Below, piece after piece: positions 21,910 through 31,095 of a DNA stretch of 64,000 nt. Source of the stretch: Polytrichum commune. Taxonomy: Eukaryota > Streptophyta > Polytrichopsida > Polytrichales > Polytrichaceae. Position 1 is the stretch's first letter. The number at the start of each line of letters is the position of its first letter. The stretch covers positions 73,051,554-73,115,553 of the forward strand of contig OX485803.1 of NCBI GenBank assembly GCA_950295325.1, read 5' to 3'. The translations under genes and the position numbers were made by a program. Below the pieces are notes generated by a model. That model saw only the letters and a list, made by a program, of their open reading frames with translations, was not told the DNA's origin and did no database searches.

Positions 21910-22803
21910 ATGGGGGAGAATGAAGACAATAGGGGAGGGAGACAAAACATGGAAGATGTTTTAGGAGTACTGGCCATGTTTATGGAGCAGAATAGAAGAA
22001 GTTCTGGGAGTCATGAGGCTACAAAAGCCCTCAAAGGTGTTGTTGATAAAGTTGGTAGATTTGAGGGGAAAAATATTACAAGTTTCTTGAGGGCATATGT
22101 ATGTGAGTTTGAGGTGCATCAAGTAGAAGAGGGTCGTATGATGCAGACCTTTGACTTAGCCGTGGTTCCCGAAATTCGTGAGAGAATCCAAGAGATTCGA
22201 GAGGATGCTAATATGACATCTTGGGCTACATTTGAAGAGCGTTTGAGAGATGAATATTTTGATGAAGATTCTGAAAGGATGAGTAAAAAGTATTTTCTTG
22301 ATTGGGTGGAGCAGCAGCCAGGGAGTGAGATGGGTCCAAGTGAGTTGTTAAGAGAATTTGAGAGAAAATACACACAGTTGCCGTTGGCAGAGAGGCGTCT
22401 TCTTGAGACAAGAAAGGCGGAGCTATTTTTGCAAGCGACTGATAGTGCACTACAAGATAGGCTTCTTTTGCTTCTAGGGGATAGAAGCACTGAAGGTGGG
22501 TTTACAAATGATTGGAAGAGGGTCGAGGAGACGGTGACTCTCATGGCCAAACAACAAAGGGTAAAAACTAGAGGATTAGGGGGAAGAATGGAACCAACGT
22601 CAAGAATCGATGTGAAGGCTCCTGCGACGACTTTGCCGCCCTCTAGTCCGTCAACATCTTCGAAGGGTAAAACCTTAGATGAAGGCACCCTCGAGGAGTT
22701 AATGAGAGGCATGAGAGAGCTGAAGGTGGAGATGGGTGTTTTGGCAAAAGGCGTGCAAAGTCATACTCTTCACGACCCAGTGAAGGCTCAAAGGGATTTG
22801 TGA
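21910..22803 (+). CDS. Gypsy gag (capsid-like) protein
   Basis: 297 codons, intact, 54 bp after the 5' LTR. The sequence is strongly charged and helical (FEGKNITSFLRAYVCEFEV, WATFEERLRDEYFDEDSERM, FERKYTQLPLAERRLLE), the pattern of the gag/capsid region of Ty3/Gypsy elements, with a Ser/Thr/Pro linker near residue 240. There is no zinc knuckle in this frame; that follows in the next ORF. The stop TGA (22801-22803) overlaps the next ATG (22803-22805). Confidence 0.8.
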   Translation: MGENEDNRGGRQNMEDVLGVLAMFMEQNRRSSGSHEATKALKGVVDKVGRFEGKNITSFLRAYVCEFEVHQVEEGRMMQTFDLAVVPEIRERIQEIREDANMTSWATFEERLRDEYFDEDSERMSKKYFLDWVEQQPGSEMGPSELLREFERKYTQLPLAERRLLETRKAELFLQATDSALQDRLLLLLGDRSTEGGFTNDWKRVEETVTLMAKQQRVKTRGLGGRMEPTSRIDVKAPATTLPPSSPSTSSKGKTLDEGTLEELMRGMRELKVEMGVLAKGVQSHTLHDPVKAQRDL

Positions 22804-23618
22804 TGCGATGTATTTGGTGTGATGATCCTAATCACAAACGAGGCGATTGTGGGTTGTATGCTGATGCCATAAAGAGCGGTATTGTTACCTTTAAAGAAGG
22901 TAGAATCAGAGATGCTGCAACAGATGAGCCTCTAGACACTAACTTTGGGAGAGGAGGCATGAGGAAATTGATGGATGATAAATTGAGAAATTTATCACGT
23001 GGAAAGGAGGTTGAATCTTATACAATTGGGGCTGAGAACAAAATGGAAGCAGCTACGCATGTCTCTAGAGAAGTGATGGTGAGAGGAGCACAAACCATAA
23101 GGAGTTTGACTGGGTGGGATGATCCAGTTGATGCGAGCACCATCAAAGCATATTTGATGAGTGAGCATGGAGAGAAAAACCCTTTTGATGCATCAGTGGA
23201 GGTCAAAAGGGGAAGAAGTGGAGAAGAAGAAGAGGGACACGAACCATCTAACAAAAGAAAGTCTCTAAGAGATGGGAAAATTACTCTAGAAGATGGACCT
23301 GCTAACAACACAAGGCAGAGGCATGCACCAAAACCTACTACACGACAAGGAGCTGATGTTTCATTACCAAAGGAGAAGTGGGAGGAGAGGATGAGTAGTA
23401 GCAAAGGAACTAAGGAGGGAGACAATACCAAGGGAAAGGGTAAGGCACCGGCCTACAAACTCAAATCTGATATTGAATCTTCAGTTGATTTGAAGGGCAT
23501 TTTGGAGGAGAAGATTTTAGATGCCAAGATTGAATTTACCTTGAGAGAAGTTCTTGGTATTGCCAAGAAAGGATTTCATGAGCTTATCATTGATGTGATA
23601 AAAAAAAAAGGCAAATGA
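22803..23618 (+). CDS. Gypsy zinc-knuckle ORF
   Basis: 271 codons starting with MRCIWCDDPNHKRGDC, a C-x2-C-x4-H-x4-C nucleocapsid knuckle at the very N-terminus. A long charged, Lys/Glu-rich region follows. The frame is -1 relative to gag and overlaps it by one base (TGATG), so it is reached either by termination-reinitiation or by frameshifting. It ends at TGA 23616-23618, which overlaps the ATG of the protease ORF (ATGA), just after a run of 10 A at 23600-23609. In most Gypsy elements this knuckle is the C-terminus of gag, so the separate frame is unusual. Confidence 0.75.
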   Translation: MRCIWCDDPNHKRGDCGLYADAIKSGIVTFKEGRIRDAATDEPLDTNFGRGGMRKLMDDKLRNLSRGKEVESYTIGAENKMEAATHVSREVMVRGAQTIRSLTGWDDPVDASTIKAYLMSEHGEKNPFDASVEVKRGRSGEEEEGHEPSNKRKSLRDGKITLEDGPANNTRQRHAPKPTTRQGADVSLPKEKWEERMSSSKGTKEGDNTKGKGKAPAYKLKSDIESSVDLKGILEEKILDAKIEFTLREVLGIAKKGFHELIIDVIKKKGK

Positions 23619-24373
23619 CAGCAGAAACAGTGATGGTGGAGGCATTGAATAGTGTAGTGACGAAAGAAGAAGATGATGAGATTGGGCAGATGTTTGCTTT
23701 AAGATGTGATAGTAAGGGTAGTAGTGACAAAATCAATGAACGAGAGGTCATTTCTTTGAAAAACAACGAGGAGGAAGAAAACACCGATGAGAGCCAAACA
23801 AATGAGGTTGTAATGGAGGTACAAGTAACACAATGTGGAATTGATACAAATTGGAGGAATGATGGTGATGTGAGGACAATTTATACTCATCCATTTTGGG
23901 CAAGAGCTACTTCCGAAGTACGTGTAAAAATTGGAGGTCTTGGAGAGCCAATCTTAGCATTGATCGATCATGGCTCTGAGATCAATATCGTATCCAAAAA
24001 TATTTATGAGAAATGCAAATGGCCAATTGATACCAACCATGGATGGGTGTTGAGAGCTACCAACGATGGAAGAGATAGCCTTTATGGAGCATGTCCAGCA
24101 GTGAGGATCAAAATTGGAGACGTAGAGGTGGAGCAAAATTTCTTTGTGCAAAATCAAGGAAGTTATCAAACCATCTTGGGACAACCATACATCACTGCAA
24201 CAAGGATGGAGACCAAGGTACTTGATGATGGTTCACAGTATGCCAAGATTCGTAGTCTTGATGGAAGAAGGTCAATTCAATTTCTCACCGTGAGGCCAGA
24301 TCATGAGAGGCATAGGGATCAACTTAGAGATACTCCTATGGTCTTTAAGCATGATGATTTTTTGGATTTTTAG
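23615..24373 (+). CDS. Gypsy retropepsin (protease) ORF
   Basis: 252 codons, again in a -1 frame. After an acidic spacer the aspartic protease core reads PILALIDHGSEINIVS (active site D-H-G rather than the common D-S/T-G), then the flap region WVLRATNDG, LYGACPAVRIKIGDVEVEQNFFV and the ILGQPYI strand. The segment resembles protease domains from Gypsy elements of basidiomycetes and mosses as I remember them; a search is needed. It stops at TAG 24371-24373. The pol frame lies -1 to it and is open across this stop. Confidence 0.8.
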   Translation: MTAETVMVEALNSVVTKEEDDEIGQMFALRCDSKGSSDKINEREVISLKNNEEEENTDESQTNEVVMEVQVTQCGIDTNWRNDGDVRTIYTHPFWARATSEVRVKIGGLGEPILALIDHGSEINIVSKNIYEKCKWPIDTNHGWVLRATNDGRDSLYGACPAVRIKIGDVEVEQNFFVQNQGSYQTILGQPYITATRMETKVLDDGSQYAKIRSLDGRRSIQFLTVRPDHERHRDQLRDTPMVFKHDDFLDF

Positions 24374-24444
24374 ATTGCACACGTGGAGGATGGGGTACCA
24401 CAGGTGCAAAGGAATTTTCCAATATAACAAAACCCAATGTATAA

Positions 24445-27400
24445 AGAAGTAGTTATAGTATTTGGAATGTAAGAGAGGAAGGGTTTGTGAGTTTTCAAAA
24501 GGTAGAGAATTTGGATTCTACATATAGAAGATCCATCAAAAAAATCGAAAAGAAACTAAAAAAAGTTGGGGTAATTTTGAATGATGAGTGTATTTATGGA
24601 ATTATTAGAGAAGAAGGATTTTCAGATGATGTTTTACGTGGTTTAGAGACTTTGCAAGGAGAGGTCACATCGTGTGCCCAATTAGTGGTAGAGATTCATT
24701 CAATTGGGTTGTATGAAGAAATTTTGAAATTTGGTACGGAAGCAAAGATGGTTGGAAGTTATGGCTTGAATACTGAGGCAATGGTGAATACTAAGTATAA
24801 AACCGTGGCTAAGAAGGTAAAGCCAGTGGCAACACAACTCCCAACAGACTCTGAAGATCATATCAAGAAGGCTGAAGAAGAACCTAGATTGAGGGGGATA
24901 AGACATATTGGGCATAAGTTTACAGAAGAAACTTTGGCCAAACTGAAGATCGGAGGGGATGAGGTTTTGAATGTAGCTGAGAAGAAAAAGTTCTAGGAAA
25001 TGATCTTCAGGTATGGTAAGGCTTTTGCTTCTTCACCGGATGAAATTGGATGTGTTAATCCAAAGATTGTTGTTCCAATGGTTATTTTCACTGTTCCACA
25101 TGTGCCTTGGGATTTAAAGCCAATTCCTGTACCGAGAGCCTTGCTACCTAAATTGGTGAATCTGTTAAAGGAGAAGCTGCAGATGGGAATATTGGAACCA
25201 TTTATGGCCCCATATTCCAATCGTTGGTTCACAGTGCCAAAGAAGTCTGGAGCTTTGAGATTTATCCAAGACATGCAACCAGCCAACAAGGTGACAATTA
25301 GAAATAAAGGATTAAGACCGATTGTAGATGAGATTGCTGAGGCGTTTGCGGGACATGCAATCTATTCCATTGGAGATCTCTACTCAAGTTATGATTAATT
25401 TTAGCTTGCATCGGAGAGTAGGGATTTGACAACCATGAAGACACCATTGGAACTTATGAGAATGTGTACTTTACCTCAAGGTGCTACTAACTCAGTGGCT
25501 CATATGCAAAGTGCCATGAACAGAATCATGAGGGAATTTGTACCTGAGAAGACCATTCCTTTTGTGGATGATATACCTATCAAAGGTTGCAAAGAGGAGA
25601 TCAAAGACTCTACATTGGATGCGGATGGATGTAGAAGAATTGTGAAGAATCATATTGAAGATGTGGAGAAGATTTTGAAAAGGCTTGAGGAGGTGGATCT
25701 AACATTATCCATTGACAAGTCCAAATTTGGAGTTGATGAGATTTTGGTGGTTGGACATTTGTGTGGGAGGTATGGATGAAAATCCAACCCTCAAAAGGTT
25801 GATGTTATTACTAGGATGAAGGCATATAGTAGCATTACTGAAGTGAGAAGGTTTCTGGGAGCTTGTGTATTCTATCAAATTTGGATTCCACACTTTGCCC
25901 ACGTAGCTGAACCACTTTATAATCTCTTGAGAAAAAGAACCAAGTTTAGATGGGGGCAAAAAAAAAAGCTAGCTATGAAGAGTTTGAAAGAGGTTTTGAA
26001 GTTACCACCGATCTTGAGGCAAGTCAACTATGAGTGCGATAGACCGATAGTTGTTACTGTTGATACAAGCCCAATTGCTATTGGTTGGGCTATTGGTCAA
26101 GATGATGTCGAAGGGCGAAGGTTTGCCGTCAGGTTTGGAGCAAGAATTCTCACAGGTAGACAAAGAAGATATCCGCAAGTGAAAAGGGAACTTTTGGGAG
26201 CACTTACAGCTATCAAAGCATATAGAAATTATTTGATCAGAGCCAATGTAGTATTGGAGACTGATTGCTTACCATTGTTAGGAATGATTGCCAATTGTTC
26301 TACTCCTGATATTGCCATGTTGAGGTGGATTGCCTACATTAGATCAGTCAATCCTGTTTTGAGGCATATTTCTGGGAAAAGAAATTATGTGGCGGATATG
26401 CTATCAAGAGCTAGATATGATTGTGAAGAAGAAATGGAAACAGTAGAAGTTGGGGAAGATGATGAGGATGAAGAATATGGCTATGTGCATGCCACTAATG
26501 GAACAACTTCAAGTTTAGATGATCAGTCTTTTAGAGAAGATCTTTATGTAGGCAAATTGAGAGATATTGGTATTTATTTGAATACCATGGAGAGACAAGA
26601 GAATTGGTCGAACAAAGCTTTTAAAGAGATTAGACATCAATCCTACGGCTATTTGCTAAAAGATGGATTATTGTGGAAACGACCAAAAAGAAAAGACGGA
26701 GTGCCATTAAGAGTGGTAGATGATGTGGAGACCAAGAATCAAGTTCTCAAGGAGTTTCATGATACACTTTGGGCTGGGCACAGAGGAGTTTGGGCCACGT
26801 ACCATAAGATCAAAGAACGGTATTGGTGGAAGGGTCTCTATAAAGATATAGAGGAATTTGTGGCTTCTTGCACTGAATGTCAATTACAGTCTAAAGTCAG
26901 ATACAGAGACGAGTTGCATCCTACTTATCCACTAAGTATGCATTTCCAGTGGATGATCGATTTAGTAGCTATGCCTTTGGGGTTATGGGGCATGAAGTAT
27001 CTTGTTTTGGCAAGGGAAGAACTCTCAAACTATGTTGAAGGTAGAGCTTTGAGAACTAAAACTACAGAAGGTGTTTGTAGATTCATTTTGGAAGATATAT
27101 TTAGCAGATATGGTAGCATTGGTAGAATGAGGGCTGATCGAGGAGAATTATCTGCAACCGAGGCTAGAGTTTTTTTTGAAAGATATGGTGTAAAGTTGAA
27201 GTTGACAACTGCTTACAATCCTGAGGCAAATGGCAAGAGTGAGAGAGGACATCCTCCCATTGTAAATGCTCTTGTCAAGGCTTGTAGAGGTAAACCTAAA
27301 CATTGGCCAAGACTTCTACCATTTTCTTTATGGGCAGATAGAACCACTCATAGCACTATTACTGGATATATGCCTAGTGAGTTGATGTTAGGCCAGAAAC

Positions 27401-27909
27401 CCATTATGCCTATAGAGGATTCTGTACCTACATGGTTAGTGTTGGATTGGGAGGATGGTATTACAAGAGAGAGATTATTGGAGCTCCGAATTCAACAACT
27501 TGAAAGGTTGCCTGAAGATCAAGAGATTGCATTGGAGAAGTTGAAGGCTGCCAGGTTGCACAACAAAGAGAGGTTTGACAAGACTCACCATTTGAGATCC
27601 AAACCAATTAATGTTGGAGATTGGGTGTTAGTATTTGATAGCAGTTTGGAGCATCAACATAGCACTTTAAAAAAATTTGCTCGAAAATGGTTTGGTCCAT
27701 ATGTGGTGATTGCAGTACATGACAATGGCACCTACTCTCTTCGTGAGTTGGATGGAACAAGATTGAAGATACCTGTGGCTGGGAAACGGGTAAAAACATT
27801 TAGGAGGAGAGATAGCAGGTTTACTTCAAATGATCTTGCAAGTGTTGTGGATTTTGACTTGGACGAACAAAAAGATTCGGAGATATGTGAGTCTGATGAA
27901 GATATTTAG
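24445..27909 (+). pseudogene. Gypsy pol: reverse transcriptase, RNase H, integrase, with stops
   Basis: One continuous frame of about 1150 codons interrupted only by stops at 24994-24996 (TAG), 25396-25398 (TAA), 25402-25404 (TAG) and 25777-25779 (TGA). RT motifs: WFTVPKKSGALRFIQDMQ, DLYSSYD, TLPQGATNSV and FVDD. RNase H: VTVDTSPIAIGWAI, KRELLGAL, LETDCLPL. Integrase: HDTLWAGHRG..H and C.EC zinc finger, then D in WMIDLVAMPLG, D in MRADRGE, E in NGKSERGH. The C-terminus has the GPY/F-like WFGPYVV..NGTYSLRELDG and an acidic tail. Stops at 24994 and 25396-25404 fall where Gln would fit, and the last where Arg would fit, so single C-to-T changes explain them. No frameshift was found. Confidence 0.9.
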
Positions 27910-27951
27910 TTTGGCACATACCAGAGGATGTGCAGGTTTGGAGGGGGTGAA

Positions 27952-28262
27952 TGTCGTGAAGCAAAAAATTTCATGTCATGAAGTAAACTTTTAGTAGTTA
28001 AGAGTTAGATAGTTGAGAGTTATCTATAGGAAGTTGCTAAAGAAAAGGGGAGTTGTCTTAAGTTAGGAATATGGATGCCTAAAATGCGAATGGATATATA
28101 AAGATGGGAAAGAGGAAGTCTTCTCTCTCCTTGAATAGTTTTCCACACTCTCATGTTTTCATCAAGTTTTTCAAGTTTTTGAGTTGGATTTTCTCGTCCT
28201 TAATTTGATCTAGTGCAGCTAAGAGCCCGGTGTTTTCCCTTAGCATAACTCTTTACATGACA
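27952..28262 (+). repeat. 3' LTR, 311 bp, internally shorter
   Basis: It starts TGTCGTGAAGC and ends CATGACA. Compared with the 5' LTR it lacks about 250 bp, namely the AT microsatellite and two of the three tandem units. The junction falls after 'aagtaaacttttag'. Outside this gap the two LTRs are nearly identical. Confidence 0.9.
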
Positions 28263-28782
28263 ACGGTCCGCCTCCACTTTAGGTTTACATGAGGATAGTT
28301 TTGGACTTTAAACCCTAACACTTTTAGTGCATGGCATCCCTCATGGCAGGTATGGATAATATTGGCCAGGATAGTAGGGGTTTTCTTCATAACATCTCTT
28401 GAAGGCAAGCTGGGAAAAATGTGCGGCATGCCCTGGGGGACAACCCATGAAAATTCATTAAAAATACATAATCAAATATTGTCTATGTTTATTTGAAATT
28501 ATGAATATTGGAGCTATTTGAGTGCTCTGAATTGTTGAATTAATTTATACAAACACCAATATCTTGTATACAAAGTTACAAACACTTGTGTTTCTTCTCT
28601 TGTTCTAATTAAAATATAATGAGGTATGTTTTAAAACCCCATTTGGGTTTCTACTAAGGATTTGTGACCTCAAAAGACTTTGGGCTATAGTCCATGCACT
28701 TTTCTATCCTCTCATCCAAAAAGTGGAGTATCATGGTCATTTATGAGCCATGGCCTAATGCCTTAAATGTAAACAAGCCTAA
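28263..28782. other. Intergenic DNA between Gypsy and MITE
   Basis: AT-rich, with no open frame or repeat that I can support. Confidence 0.5.
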
Positions 28783-29120
28783 GAGTCACTTCACACACAA
28801 GCCAAGGGCCATGACCATGTAGTTGTGAGGACCCTTGATTCTCATTCAAAAGCCATACCACTAACTTGGTCTACTAGAATTTGCGTCAAGCCTACCTATT
28901 GGAGATGGGCATGGTGCAAATTCCAACAGACCATGAAATTTATTTCTAGTACGCCATGTAGGAATCCATGTAGACTTTTCATCCATGATAATTTCCTTTG
29001 GGCCCTTAGGCATTCACCTTCTAGTGTTAAGTGAACATGGATGGTTTTGGCCATTTTACCTAATGAAAGGTCTTAGAATGCAATGGTCATGGGCCTTTAG
29101 TCTCATGTGTGGAGTGGCCC
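28783..29120. mobile_element. Harbinger-derived MITE, 338 bp
   Basis: The left end GAGTCACTTCACACACAAGCC and the right end, read inverted as GGGCCACTCCACACATGAGAC, match the Harbinger ends at 17017 and 20385. TAA flanks both sides (28780-28782, 29121-29123). Subterminal words ('tagacttttcatcca', 'aatttgcgtcaag') also occur in the left arm of the Harbinger element, which supports derivation from it. No coding capacity. Confidence 0.85.
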
Positions 29121-29151
29121 TAAGTCACACTTTCATTGCCTACACTATTTA

Positions 29152-29165
29152 CTATAATCAATGCA
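29152..29165 (+). repeat. Left target-site duplication of the LINE
   Basis: CTATAATCAATGCA here is repeated exactly at 41260-41273, immediately after the LINE tail. A perfect 14-bp duplication is typical of target-primed reverse transcription. Confidence 0.9.
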
Positions 29166-31095
29166 CAAACAGTATAAAAGATGTGAAGGCCTTTGGGAGG
29201 CCGGAAGGCTGCAAGAGGTCAGGGGAGAGAGGTAAGGTTGAAGTGTCAGCTGCGAGATGCTCCTCGAAACTCTCCCCTCTCCACCCACCTTCCGGGCCCT
29301 GAAAGGCCGCTCAAAACGGCTACCTCAACAACCCAGGGAAGATACATAACACCACTCCGGTAGTGCATACCACTCATCTCTCCAAACGCGATATTCTCAA
29401 CGCTCACTCCTCACGCCGTTATATCAGATCCCGCATGCTCTTTGCACTTCTGCTTCGTAGATCTGCACATTGCTTCCGCTCCTCACCTGCCTACGCTGCT
29501 CCAAGAATCTTCTTTGCGCACACTGCCGCTGCTCTTCAAATCTCCACATCATCTTCGCCCATACCTGCTCACGCCGCTCCTGTCGATCCTATTGCTACCA
29601 ACGGTGAAGCCCTGCTGCCGCTGAAGATGCCCAAGATCCATCTGCTGCAAGAACTATCCGACTGACGCCCAAGTCCTACCTGCTGGTGCCCAAGACCCTA
29701 CCTGCTGTTGCTGCCGAAGCTGCGAAGCTATGGGAGAAAGTTCGAATCTGAGAGAAGTCGGTGCCATCGAAAAACCCAGCTTCGAGGAGTGCTGATCGAA
29801 GTTCTACCACCGAAGTCGGCACCGAAACTGTGAATTTTTGAAACTCAGATCCAACACCGAAACTAGCAAAGACAATTTGGACACCTACACACTTCCCCGA
29901 AACTCTCCTAGATCAAATACTTCATAGATTGTTGTTAGACTTATAAATCAACGATAACCTGATCACTTACAGATAGCCATACTCTTACATACACAAATCG
30001 TTCCATAGTCACATCCATTCATTAGAACTTGCTTAGTGAAAATATCTCTCTCTCACTTCTTGAAAATCGCCTCAAACTCTCTCCCTTGTTACTCCCACTA
30101 TCGCCGAAACTCCCACTGTCGCCGAAACATCACTGAGATCATTGCTGTCCAAACATCGCCGAGATCACTACTGTGAGTTTTTGAGAGACCCTTACTAAGA
30201 GAACGGTGCTGCAGTAAACTGAGTGATCGTCAATCTTAGCTGCAAAAAGAAATCCAGATCTGATAGGCATATTCACTAGATCACCTTTAGATCTGCTAGA
30301 TACACCCATCTCATCACTCTACTAGATTCCCAACACAGACTACTGCTTATCAAAAAGAAGAGATCACCAAGAGTCTGTTAAGTTCTGCCTAAAGTCGGTT
30401 ACAAGCTTGCCTAATCTTTTAGAGGATTCCCGAGGTGCACCGAGAATATCTGCTGCAGACAGACCCAACTAAGTCCCTGTCGAAATCCTGCCGAGGTCTA
30501 TTGGAAGCTGCTGTCTCGAAGGATTTAGCTGCTGGCTCGAAGGAGTTAGCTACTGTCTCGAAGGACTTAACGTGCGGAGCCGCTACCCACCGGAGTTTGC
30601 TGTCGGAGAAGTAGCTGGAAAGAAGCTGCTGGAAGGCCACTTTGTAAACACAAAATACTTGGTGCTGCTTGCTGGGTGCTTACTCTTGTTGCTATCACTT
30701 CAACAAACTCGAATTGATTGCTACCGACACTATTTGCTGCCGAACATCACTGCTGACAAACGTTGTTGTTGTCGAATTCTCACCTTCCCGCTTGCAGCCC
30801 GAAGAAGATCTCTAAGGTAAAACTCTAACCACCCATCAATTCTAAGTGTGAATAGACAAGTAGGCTAAAGGACAAAAGTGCTCACTTAGAAAAATAGACA
30901 CTCATATCAGGATAGCTCTTACATAGATCACACTCACTATAAACCCACAAATAAAATTTCATTGTGTTGTAGTACTTCTCATTAGAGTGCACACACTAGC
31001 AAGCAGACACACACACATAGCATTAGGCACATAGAATTGTTAGACTTTAGAATTGTTAGACTTTAGAAATTGTTAAACTTTGTTAGGATAGGAGC
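29166..31095 (+). other. LINE 5' leader with repeats and a TATA-like box
   Basis: TATAAAAG lies within the first 20 bp (about 29178), unusual for an internal LINE promoter, which must be copied downstream. The region is GC-richer than its surroundings and rich in 'gccgaaact' and 'ctgctg' words. A 21-bp unit repeats three times at 30509-30571, reading in one frame as a heptad (A-x-x-S-K-D/E-L). 'agaattgttagacttt' repeats near 31033-31075. Short open frames at 29363-29665 and 30572-30820 are not recognisable; part of the leader may be a decayed ORF. Confidence 0.55.

Larger units (their letters stand above)
21294..28262 (+). mobile_element. Ty3/Gypsy LTR retrotransposon
   Basis: A 6969-bp element with unequal LTRs. 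Each LTR starts TGTCGTGAAG and ends TTTACATGACA, and ACGG flanks both sides (5 bp if a shared T is counted). The internal order is gag, a CCHC zinc-knuckle ORF, a retropepsin ORF, then reverse transcriptase, RNase H and integrase, which is the Ty3/Gypsy order. The LTR-adjacent TGGTGCTTCCACTGAG at 21860 is the likely primer-binding site. The purine tract GGAGGGGGTGAA at about 27940-27951 is the polypurine tract. No chromodomain was recognised after the integrase. Confidence 0.93.

Noticed and set aside
22119-22712. 197-codon minus-strand frame within gag
   Set aside because: Shadow of the intact gag frame; no homology and Ser/Leu-rich composition typical of antisense translation.
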